Positions 14,434-21,418 of a stretch of 24,230 nucleotides of DNA are shown here, piece by piece. The stretch covers positions 1 through 24,230 of the forward strand of contig DCKU01000040.1 in assembly GCA_002320455.1 (NCBI GenBank), given 5' to 3'. The number at the start of each line of letters is the position of its first letter. The first letter of the stretch is position 1. The position numbers were made by a program, and so were the translations under genes. Source of the stretch: Salinisphaera sp. UBA1666 (GTDB lineage: Bacteria; Pseudomonadota; Gammaproteobacteria; Nevskiales; Salinisphaeraceae). The notes under the pieces are model-generated. The model did not search any database, was not told the DNA's origin, and saw only the letters and a program-made list of their open reading frames with translations.

Positions 14434-15876
14434 ATGAGCATGAAGCAGGCACTGGGCCTCAATCTGGGCCAGACGCTCACCATGACGCCGGCTCTGCAGC
14501 AAGCCATCCGGATGCTGCAGCTTTCAACTCTGGATCTGAAAACCGAGATCCAGGAGGCGCTAGACACCAACGTCATGCTCGAAGCGGACGACGGCACCGA
14601 CGACGTCGAGGCCGCCGACGAGCCGCGCGCTCAGACCACGGCCGAGGCCGATATCCCGGACAATCTGCCCGTGGATGCCGACTGGAGCGACATCTATGCC
14701 GCCCCGGCGGCCGCCCCCAGCGCCCCGGCTGGCGACGACGAAGACTACTGGGCCTATCGCCAGGCGAACCTCACGAGCGCGCCGAGCCTGGCCGACCACC
14801 TGATCTGGCAGGCCGATATGGCCGGCTTGTCGATCGCCGAGCGCGCCGCGGCCGAAATTCTTATCGATGCGGTTTCTGCCGACGGCTTGTTACACGACTG
14901 GGACGAGCTGGTTCCCGTGGTCACGAAGCAGACCGGTCTCACGCCCACGGCGATCGACACCGTACTGGACACGGTGCAGGGTTTCGACCCGCCGGGCGTC
15001 GCAGCGCGCTCGCTGTGCGAGTGCCTGATGCTGCAATGGGCCGGGCTTGATACAAACACGCCCGGTCACGCCCTGGCCGGTCGCCTGATCACGCCCGAGA
15101 CGTTGACGATGCTGGCCGAAACCGACGCCGCCCGCGCGGCCCAGCGTCTGGACATCGACGCGCCGGCGCTGGCCGAGGCGCTGGCTGTCATTCGTTGCCT
15201 GTCGCCTTCACCGGGCGACGCTTTCGCCGCCCTAGATGTCGCTTACGTCGTGCCTGAGGTATTCGTCACGCGCAGCAGTGCCGGCTGGCAGGTCGCGCTC
15301 AACCCGGATATCGCCCCCCGGCTGCGTATCAATTCGTATTATCAGTCGCTGATCAAGCGCGCCGACAAATCAGCCGACCAGAGCACGCTCAAGTCGCATC
15401 TACAGGAAGCACGCTTTTTCCTGAACAGCCTTAAATCGCGCAACGACACACTGCTCGAGGTGGCCCACACCATAGTTGAAGCCCAGCGGGGTTTTCTGGA
15501 ATATGGTGAAGAGGCCATGAAGCCGCTGGTGCTGCGCGATGTTGCCGAACGACTGGATATCCACGAATCGACCGTGTCGCGGGCAACGGCGAACAAGTAC
15601 ATGCAAACACCTCGCGGTGTATACGAACTCAAGTACTTCTTTTCCAGCCACGTATCGACGACCGACGGCGGCAGCGCCTCGGCCACGGCGATCCAGGCGA
15701 TGATCAAGCGCCTGATCGCCGCGGAGCCGGCGGACAAGCCGCTTTCCGACAGCAAGCTGGCCGATCAGCTGCTGGAGGCCGGGATAAAGGTCGCTCGTCG
15801 CACGGTGGCCAAGTATCGCGAAGCGTTGGGTATTGCCCCCACGCATGAACGACGTAAGAAACGCTCGAATTGTTGA
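14434..15876 (+). CDS. rpoN: RNA polymerase sigma-54 factor RpoN
   Basis: RpoN directs polymerase to -24/-12 promoters that need AAA+ activators. The 480 residues (E. coli 477) show region I (LGLNLGQTLTMTPALQQAIR then MLQLSTLDLKTEIQ, residues 5-45), an acidic region II (about 50-110), the core-binding region III, the helix-turn-helix near residue 370 (VAERLDIHESTVSRATANKY) and the diagnostic RpoN box ARRTVAKYRE at 454-463. No good ribosome-binding site precedes either ATG. The start at 14434 was taken, though the Met two codons later (14440) aligns with the E. coli start. It lies 46 bases after lptB, as in most proteobacteria. Confidence 0.97.
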   Translation: MSMKQALGLNLGQTLTMTPALQQAIRMLQLSTLDLKTEIQEALDTNVMLEADDGTDDVEAADEPRAQTTAEADIPDNLPVDADWSDIYAAPAAAPSAPAGDDEDYWAYRQANLTSAPSLADHLIWQADMAGLSIAERAAAEILIDAVSADGLLHDWDELVPVVTKQTGLTPTAIDTVLDTVQGFDPPGVAARSLCECLMLQWAGLDTNTPGHALAGRLITPETLTMLAETDAARAAQRLDIDAPALAEALAVIRCLSPSPGDAFAALDVAYVVPEVFVTRSSAGWQVALNPDIAPRLRINSYYQSLIKRADKSADQSTLKSHLQEARFFLNSLKSRNDTLLEVAHTIVEAQRGFLEYGEEAMKPLVLRDVAERLDIHESTVSRATANKYMQTPRGVYELKYFFSSHVSTTDGGSASATAIQAMIKRLIAAEPADKPLSDSKLADQLLEAGIKVARRTVAKYREALGIAPTHERRKKRSNC

Positions 15877-15952
15877 CGTAGTGTTGAATCAAATCGGCCC
15901 GACACGTCGGCGCCGGTTGCAGGTCTTACCCACTGCTGCCAAGGAGCACGCA

Positions 15953-16279
15953 ATGAACCTCAACGTCTCTGGTCATCACATCGATATGACCCATGCGCTA
16001 CGTGACTATGTCGGCTCGAAAATGGAACGCATCGAGCGCCATTTCGACCACGTGCTGGATGCCGAAGTCGTGCTGGAGGTCGAGAAACTGCGTCACAAGG
16101 CCGAGGCCACCATGCAGATCCGCGGGGCCACGCTGCACGCCGAGGCCACCAAGGAAGACATGTACGCAGCTATCGATGCCATGGTCGACAAACTCGACCG
16201 CCAGACCGTCAAGCACAAGGAAAAAGCCTGCGATCATCACAACCGCGAAGCCCGTCACATCGATATGAGTACGGACTAG
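15953..16279 (+). CDS. hpf: ribosome hibernation promoting factor (short HPF/YhbH)
   Basis: HPF binds the 30S subunit and promotes inactive 100S ribosome dimers in stationary phase. The 108-residue product is the short form (E. coli 95), with the beta-alpha fold MNLNVSGHHIDMTHALRDYV, LEVEKLRHKAEATMQIRG and KEDMYAAIDAMVDKLDRQ, and a short His-rich tail. AAGGAG lies seven bases before the ATG, one of the best ribosome-binding sites in the window. The rpoN-hpf-ptsN order is conserved in gammaproteobacteria. Confidence 0.95.
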   Translation: MNLNVSGHHIDMTHALRDYVGSKMERIERHFDHVLDAEVVLEVEKLRHKAEATMQIRGATLHAEATKEDMYAAIDAMVDKLDRQTVKHKEKACDHHNREARHIDMSTD

Positions 16280-16324
16280 ATACCAATCCGGGAGCCCTGG
16301 TCTTTCCAGAGCGACCGCCTGCCC

Positions 16325-16350
16325 GGCCGGATCGGCCATTCGATCCGGCC
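16325..16350 (+). terminator. strong hairpin between hpf and ptsN
   Basis: GGCCGGATC (16325-16333) and GATCCGGCC (16342-16350) form a perfect nine-base stem with an eight-base loop, followed by GTGATCTTTG. It sits inside the 150-base hpf-ptsN gap, the largest gap inside the kdsD-ptsI array. It may be a partial terminator or an RNA-processing barrier separating the rpoN-hpf part from the PTS part. The T-rich tail is weak. Confidence 0.45.
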
Positions 16351-16429
16351 GTGATCTTTGTCAACCCACACGGTGTCGCATGACCAGTCTTTCTCGTTGC
16401 CTGCCCACCACCATTACAGGGCCGACGAC

Positions 16430-16894
16430 ATGACGATCGCCGATATCATAGCGCCGGAACGCGTACGCGGCGTGCCCGAGATCCAGTCCAAGAAACGTGC
16501 TCTGGAACAGCTGGCCGAGATTCTGGCCGAGGGCACCCCCTATCTCACGGCGGCCGATGTCTTTCAGGGGCTGATCGGGCGCGAAAAGCTCGGCAGCACG
16601 GGGGTTGGCGACGGCGTGGCCTTGCCGCATGCCCGTATGAAAGGCTGCGACGATTGCATCGGTGCCTTCATTCGTCTGCCCCAGGGCGTAGACTTCGAAG
16701 CCGCGGATAACGTGGCGGTGGATCTGATCTTCGGCATGTTGGTGCCCGAGTCGGCCACCGACGATCACCTGAAGCTGCTGCGCGCCCTGGCCGAACTGTT
16801 CTCCTCGGAATCGATCGTGGCCGATCTGCGCGAGGCCGATGACGATGCCGCCCTGTATCGCACGCTGCTGGCCCACGACGTCGTTGCCGGCTGA
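16430..16894 (+). CDS. ptsN: nitrogen-PTS regulatory protein EIIA-Ntr (PtsN)
   Basis: PtsN is a cytoplasmic phosphocarrier that, through its phosphorylation state, regulates potassium transport, phosphate and nitrogen responses rather than sugar uptake. The 154 residues (E. coli 163) carry the EIIA-Fru/Ntr fold with QSKKRALEQLAEILAE, REKLGSTGVGDGVALPHARM with the phosphorylatable His67 in ALPHARM, and LVPESATDDHLKLLRALAELF. An upstream TTG at 16358 is in frame but lies in the hairpin region and adds a non-conserved His-rich stretch; the ATG at 16430 with AGGG ten bases upstream is preferred. Its stop overlaps the hprK start. Confidence 0.95.
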   Translation: MTIADIIAPERVRGVPEIQSKKRALEQLAEILAEGTPYLTAADVFQGLIGREKLGSTGVGDGVALPHARMKGCDDCIGAFIRLPQGVDFEAADNVAVDLIFGMLVPESATDDHLKLLRALAELFSSESIVADLREADDDAALYRTLLAHDVVAG

Positions 16895-17895
16895 TGCACG
16901 AGGATCTGTCCGAACATGTGGCCGAGGCGGCCATCGCCCACGCCAACGAGCGCCGCGTGGCCATCGAGACCGTTTACGAACGGCTATCGAGCTCGCTGGA
17001 TCTGGCTTGGCCCGAGCCCGAGATTGGCGCCGGCCTGACCATTGGACCTACCGAGCACCGCGGCTGGCGCGTGCCGACCGTGGGTTATCTCAACTTCATC
17101 CATCCGCCCCAGGTCCAGATCGTGGGCGAGCCCGAAATCGCATACCTCGACGGCCTGTCGCCGGATCTTGCCGCGCATGTCCGCCAGCAGCTGTCGTCGG
17201 CGCGGACCAAGCTGGTCATCCTCGCTGACGGCTGCGGACTGGACGCCACGCTCCACGACGCGCTGCGTGAGGGCGGAATTGCCGTATTCACCACGAAAGC
17301 CAGCGGCCACCGGGTCGCTTATCGGCTGCGTCATTTTCTGGGCGAGAGCCTGGCGCGCCAGATCACCCTACACGGGGTGTTTCTCGAAGTGCTCTCGATC
17401 GGGTTGTTGTTGATCGGCGATCCCGGCGTTGGGAAATCCGAGCTGGCGCTGGAGCTGATCAACCGCGGCCATCGGCTCGTGGCCGACGATGCGCCGGAAT
17501 TTGTACTGTTAGGCCCGGACGATCTGAACGGCGGCAGCCCGCCCCTGCTACAGGATTTTCTGGAAGTGCGCGGCCTGGGCATCTTGAATATCCGGGCCAT
17601 GTTCGGCGAAGCCGCCATCAAGCGCCGCAAACAGTTGGGATTGATCATCCGGCTGGTGCGCCCCGATGCCGAAGTGCCGCTCGAGCCCGATCGCCTGACC
17701 GGCGCCCGGACCACGCGTGAGATCCTGGACACGCGGATTCCGGAAATCTGCCTGCCGGTGGCGGTGGGCCATAATCTGTCGGTGCTGGTCGAGGCCGCCG
17801 CCCGAGATCATCTGCTGCGCATGCAAGGCCAGCATTCCGACGAACAGTTCGCCGCACGCCAGGCTCAGGCCATCGGGAGAAACGAATGCGAGTGA
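16894..17895 (+). CDS. hprK: HPr kinase/phosphorylase
   Basis: HprK phosphorylates and dephosphorylates HPr at Ser46 with ATP or pyrophosphate. The 333-residue product has an N-terminal MurF-like domain (TVGYLNFIHPPQVQIVGEPE) and a C-terminal kinase domain with the conserved His in LHGVFLEV, the Walker A GDPGVGKS (175-182), ELALELINRGHRLVADD with Asp198-Asp199, and the HprK signature LEVRGLGILNIRAMFG. All known catalytic elements appear intact. E. coli lacks this protein; it is known from Firmicutes and many proteobacteria. ptsH downstream encodes the cognate Ser46. It is coupled to ptsN (TGATG) and overlaps rapZ by ten bases. Confidence 0.95.
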   Translation: MHEDLSEHVAEAAIAHANERRVAIETVYERLSSSLDLAWPEPEIGAGLTIGPTEHRGWRVPTVGYLNFIHPPQVQIVGEPEIAYLDGLSPDLAAHVRQQLSSARTKLVILADGCGLDATLHDALREGGIAVFTTKASGHRVAYRLRHFLGESLARQITLHGVFLEVLSIGLLLIGDPGVGKSELALELINRGHRLVADDAPEFVLLGPDDLNGGSPPLLQDFLEVRGLGILNIRAMFGEAAIKRRKQLGLIIRLVRPDAEVPLEPDRLTGARTTREILDTRIPEICLPVAVGHNLSVLVEAAARDHLLRMQGQHSDEQFAARQAQAIGRNECE

Positions 17896-18740
17896 CCGTC
17901 GTCAGCGGGCTGGCCGGCGCCGGCAAGTCCGTGGCCCTGAACATGCTCGAGGATTTGGGTTACTACTGTATCGATAACCTGCCGCTGGGCCTGCTCGGCG
18001 AGGTCTCGGCCGACACGCTACATCGCCAGGGCCTAGATTTCGATCGGCTGGCCGTGGGCGTGGACGCCCGGGCGCGCGAGCAGGAAATCGAGCACTTTGC
18101 CGAGCGCATCGACACGCTGCGTGCCGGCGGTATTGATCTGCAGGTGCTGTTTCTCCACGCCGATCAGAAAACACTTCTTCGACGTTACTCCGAGACCCGC
18201 CGGCGTCATCCCCTGACCGGCGACAATCGCACGCTGGTCGACGCTATCGACGCCGATCTCGCGCTGACGCAGCCGATCGCCGAAAAAGCCGATGTCTCGA
18301 TCGATACCAGTCGTTTGAACATCCACCAGCTGCGCGACCTGGTCCGCAACGAGGTCGAAGGCCGGGTGGCCGGTGAGCTGTCGATCCTGGTCCAGTCGTT
18401 TGGCTTCAAGTACGGCCTGCCGCCGGCCGTGGACTTCGTCTTTGACGTGCGTTGTCTGCCGAACCCGCATTGGGTGGCCGGGCTGCGCAGCGCGACCGGT
18501 CTAGAACAGCCCGTCATCGATCATCTCGACGCCCAACCGGCCGTGGCCGAAATGCGCGATTACATCTCGGATTTTCTGGCCCGCTGGCTGCCCGACTTCG
18601 CCGCCCAGGACCGAACGTATATCACCGTGGCGATCGGCTGCACCGGCGGCAAGCATCGCTCGGTGTATCTGGCCGAGCGCGTGGCCGAGCGTCTACGCGC
18701 CGACCAGGGCCATGTTTTGGTCCGCCACAACGAGCTATGA
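17886..18740 (+). CDS. rapZ: RapZ family nucleotide-binding / RNase adapter protein
   Basis: In E. coli RapZ binds the small RNA GlmZ and hands it to RNase E, thereby controlling glucosamine-6-phosphate synthase. This 284-residue homologue has the same length. It carries Walker A GLAGAGKS (8-15), YYCIDNLP, the Walker B-like region, and the C-terminal GCTGGKHRSVYLAERVAERL. The C-terminus ends in VRHNEL and lacks the KRK basic tail and the Lys270 equivalent that E. coli RapZ uses for RNA binding. The general family role as a nucleotide/metabolite sensor is retained, but the GlmZ adaptor role should not be assumed. It overlaps hprK by ten bases and the next gene by four. Confidence 0.95.
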   Translation: MRVTVVSGLAGAGKSVALNMLEDLGYYCIDNLPLGLLGEVSADTLHRQGLDFDRLAVGVDARAREQEIEHFAERIDTLRAGGIDLQVLFLHADQKTLLRRYSETRRRHPLTGDNRTLVDAIDADLALTQPIAEKADVSIDTSRLNIHQLRDLVRNEVEGRVAGELSILVQSFGFKYGLPPAVDFVFDVRCLPNPHWVAGLRSATGLEQPVIDHLDAQPAVAEMRDYISDFLARWLPDFAAQDRTYITVAIGCTGGKHRSVYLAERVAERLRADQGHVLVRHNEL

Positions 18741-19144
18741 GCTCGCCTGTCGCCCCCACCCGGCTCCTGCTCGTGGCGCACGCGCCCGTCGCCTCGGCCC
18801 TGGCCACGGCTGCCCGCCGCATCGTAGGCACTGCGCCGCTGGCCACGACCTGTGTCGATTATGTCCAAAGCGATCATCAGAACAGCGACGATTCGTCTCA
18901 AGACGATGCTATCGAGGCCGCGCTGGTCGCACCGGGTGCTACGCTGATACTGGTCGACATTGCCGGGGCCACGCCTTGTAATCACGTCTGTCGGCTGGCC
19001 GACGCGCGCCCCCGTACCGAGATCGTGGCCGGCCTCGGTCTGGCCATGCTCCTACGGGTCTATAATTATCACGACCGTGATCTGGCCGCGCTGGCCGAGC
19101 TGGCCGCCGAGTCGGGCCAGCGCACAACACAGCGACTCACCTGA
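18737..19144 (+). CDS. PTS EIIA component, mannose family (orphan)
   Basis: This 135-residue protein has the EIIA-Man fold: LLLVAHAPVASALATAARRI with the putative phosphorylated His15, ATLILVDIAGATPCNHVCRLAD, and VAGLGLAMLLRVYNY. It aligns with the N-terminal domain of E. coli ManX. No IIB, IIC or IID mannose-type component is nearby, so it probably has a regulatory role, as in other proteobacteria with orphan EIIA-Man proteins. A polar stretch (SDHQNSDDSSQDD, about residues 45-57) replaces a loop. The ATG overlaps the rapZ stop (ATGA). The assignment is from motifs and context; which target it regulates is unknown. Confidence 0.85.
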   Translation: MSSPVAPTRLLLVAHAPVASALATAARRIVGTAPLATTCVDYVQSDHQNSDDSSQDDAIEAALVAPGATLILVDIAGATPCNHVCRLADARPRTEIVAGLGLAMLLRVYNYHDRDLAALAELAAESGQRTTQRLT

Positions 19145-19197
19145 GCCAAAGGCCGCGGCCCGTGCGCAAACGCGCGCAAAACAATAAGGATTGAGAT

Positions 19198-19467
19198 ATG
19201 CCCACGCGTGACCTGCCCATCGTCAACAAACTCGGCCTGCATGCCCGAGCGGCGAGCAAGTTTGTGACCGTCGCCTCGCGCTACGAATCACGCATCACGG
19301 TGGTCAAGGACGGGCGAGAAGTCTCGGGCAAATCCATCATGGGCGTGATGATGCTCGCTGCTGCCCGCGGCAGTCATATCACCGTCACCGCTGAAGGCCC
19401 CGACGCCGAGGAAGCCCTCGACGGCCTGGCTGATCTGGTCGCCGATCGCTTCGGCGAGTCGCAGTAG
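19198..19467 (+). CDS. ptsH: phosphocarrier protein HPr
   Basis: HPr carries phosphate from EI to EIIA proteins. The 89 residues contain both regulatory sites: His15 in LGLHARAASK, phosphorylated by EI, and Ser46 in VSGKSIMGVMML, the HprK target. This matches the presence of hprK three genes upstream and distinguishes the protein from an NPr that is used only for EIIA-Ntr. ATAAGGATTGAG gives a good ribosome-binding site before the ATG. It follows the EIIA-Man gene after 53 bases and precedes ptsI by seven. Confidence 0.96.
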   Translation: MPTRDLPIVNKLGLHARAASKFVTVASRYESRITVVKDGREVSGKSIMGVMMLAAARGSHITVTAEGPDAEEALDGLADLVADRFGESQ

Positions 19468-19474
19468 CGCTGTC

Positions 19475-21214
19475 ATGAGTCTCTGGCTATCCGGTATCGG
19501 CATATCGCGCGGCGTCGCTATCGGTGCGTGTCATCGCATGCACGGCGCCGATCTGGATATTCCCGAATATCGCATCGGCGCCGACGACGTCACCGCCGAA
19601 ATCGCTCGCTTCAAGCAGGCCGCACGCGACGGGCGTGAGCAGCTGGCCGCGGTACGCGAACAGATCCCGGCCAACGCGCCTTCGGAGATCGGGGCCTTCA
19701 TCGAAACCCATCTGCTGATGATGGACGATGCCGCGCTGATCGATACCGTGGCCGCCCGCATCACCGACGATCTGTGCAACGCCGAGTGGGCGCTCAAGCT
19801 CCAGTCCGAAGAGCTGATCGACGTATTCGATCAGATGGACGACAGCTATCTGCGCACGCGCCGCGACGATATCGTGCACGTGACCGCGCGGCTCCAGCGG
19901 GTGCTGCTCAATCAAGAACAGCCGGTGCGCCCGGTGGATACCGACGAAGCCGCCCCGCCGCCGATCGTGGTCGCCGACGAGCTGGCCCCGGCCGATATCA
20001 TTTTGTTGCATCAGCAGGGTATCGCCGGCTTTGTCACCGAACATGGCGGGCCGCTGTCGCACACGGCGATTCTGGCACGCAGCCTGCGCATCCCCGCACT
20101 TGTGGGCGTGCGCGGCGTGCGCCGGATTCTGGCCGACGATGAAACGCTGATCCTCGACGGCGAGGCCGGCCACCTCCTGGCCGGGCCCGACGAAGGCGCG
20201 CTCGCGTTCTTTCGACATCGGCAGGCAGCCAACGCGCGCTATCAGCGCATGCTTACGGTACTTCGGGACGAGCCGGCCGTCTCAGCCGACGGTGTCCACG
20301 TGACCATGCTGGCCAACGTCGAGCTGCCCACGGATACCGAAGAAGCCGGCCAGGTCGGGGCCGAAGGCGTTGGCCTGTATCGCACCGAGTTCTTGTTCAT
20401 GAACCGCGAGGACTCGCCCAGCGAGGACGAACAGTTGGCAGCCTATCGCCAGGTGCTATCCGCCGTGGACGGGCCCATCACCATCCGCACGCTGGATGCC
20501 GGTGCCGACAAACAGCTGGGCCGTACCAACAAGATTGCCACCAACCCGGCGCTGGGCCTGCGCGCGATTCGGCTATGTCTGAAAGAGACAGGCCTGTTTC
20601 GTACCCAGCTGCGGGCGCTGCTGCGGGCCTCGGCCGAGGGGCCGATGCGCATCATGCTGCCCATGATTTCCACGGTCGGCGAGATGCGCCAGGCCCGACA
20701 CCTGATCGACGAGGTGGCCGCCGAGCTCAGGCGCGAAAACATTCCCTTCGACGAAAACCTGCCCGTCGGGGCGATGATCGAAGTGCCGGCCGCGGCCCTG
20801 GCCGCGCCCAGCCTGGCGCGCTACTGCGATTTCTTTTCGCTGGGTACCAACGATCTCATTCAGTACACGCTAGCCATCGATCGTATCGACGACGAGATCA
20901 ACTATCTCTACGACCCACTGCACCCGGCGGTGCTGACGCTGATCCGCATGACTATCGAAGCCGGCAAGGCCGCCGGCATCAGCGTATCGATGTGCGGCGA
21001 GATGGCCTCGGACAAACGCTATACGCCGCTGCTGCTGGGCCTGGGGCTGACCGAATTCTCTATGCATCCGGCCAGCGTCCTGGAGGTCAAGCGCGCCGTG
21101 ATGGGCGCCGACGTCGCACGCCTGCGTCAGCGGGCCACCGAAATACTCGCCTTGAGCGATATCTCGGCCTATCGCGAAGCCCTGGACGCACTCGGGCGCG
21201 ACGGCGCGGGATAA
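19475..21214 (+). CDS. ptsI: PTS enzyme I (phosphoenolpyruvate-protein phosphotransferase)
   Basis: Enzyme I starts the phosphorelay by moving phosphate from PEP to itself and then to HPr. The 579 residues (E. coli 575) show the HPr-binding N-terminal helices, the phosphohistidine domain with His196 in GGPLSHTAILARS, and the PEP-binding barrel with GLYRTEFLFMNRE, NPALGLRAIRLCL, FFSLGTNDLIQYTLAIDR and MCGEMASDKRYTPLLLGLG. There is no N-terminal GAF domain, so it is EI and not the EI-Ntr PtsP. It closes the plus-strand array. No sugar-specific permease is present. Confidence 0.96.
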   Translation: MSLWLSGIGISRGVAIGACHRMHGADLDIPEYRIGADDVTAEIARFKQAARDGREQLAAVREQIPANAPSEIGAFIETHLLMMDDAALIDTVAARITDDLCNAEWALKLQSEELIDVFDQMDDSYLRTRRDDIVHVTARLQRVLLNQEQPVRPVDTDEAAPPPIVVADELAPADIILLHQQGIAGFVTEHGGPLSHTAILARSLRIPALVGVRGVRRILADDETLILDGEAGHLLAGPDEGALAFFRHRQAANARYQRMLTVLRDEPAVSADGVHVTMLANVELPTDTEEAGQVGAEGVGLYRTEFLFMNREDSPSEDEQLAAYRQVLSAVDGPITIRTLDAGADKQLGRTNKIATNPALGLRAIRLCLKETGLFRTQLRALLRASAEGPMRIMLPMISTVGEMRQARHLIDEVAAELRRENIPFDENLPVGAMIEVPAAALAAPSLARYCDFFSLGTNDLIQYTLAIDRIDDEINYLYDPLHPAVLTLIRMTIEAGKAAGISVSMCGEMASDKRYTPLLLGLGLTEFSMHPASVLEVKRAVMGADVARLRQRATEILALSDISAYREALDALGRDGAG

Positions 21215-21418
21215 ACCGCAGTCGCCGGCCCGGCGGCACAGCACTTACGGTCTGAGTTCAGCCGTGCTGGCCTAAGCTGAGACTTAGATTTGCGTCGTAG
21301 CAGCGACGCCTGCGATGTCGCAGCGCGCCTGCGGGCTGCCCTCCGGACAGCGCGCGTGGCATCGTAATCACAACCGACGACCCCTGCCCCGGCCAGAAGC
21401 CGGCCAGCGAGAGCGCGC
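21215..21418 (+). promoter_or_regulatory. hairpin-rich leader region upstream of mgtE
   Basis: This 204-base gap contains a run of stems: 21223-21235 (CGCCG/CGGCG), 21247-21265 (ACGG-CTG / CAG-CCGT), 21292-21309 (GCGTCG/CGACGC), 21310-21323 (CTGCGA/TCGCAG), 21323-21355 (GCGCGC/GCGCGC with an inner GGG/CCC stem) and 21389-21403 (CCGGC/GCCGG) close to the ribosome-binding site. The first two could serve as a ptsI terminator, though without a T tract. The others could form a structured 5' leader. I do not recognise the M-box or another known riboswitch, and I see no convincing sigma-70 promoter here. Confidence 0.35.

Noticed and set aside
16301..16315. GG-N10-GC spacing before ptsN resembling a sigma-54 promoter
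   Set aside because: Only TGG and GC match; the -12 box reads AGAGC instead of TTGC, unlike the kdsD site.
16358..16429. TTG start extending ptsN by 24 codons
   Set aside because: The added part is not conserved and overlaps the region of the hpf-ptsN hairpin; the ATG at 16430 gives the normal PtsN N-terminus.
21215..21418. M-box magnesium riboswitch
   Set aside because: The conserved M-box elements are not recognisable; only generic stems are visible.
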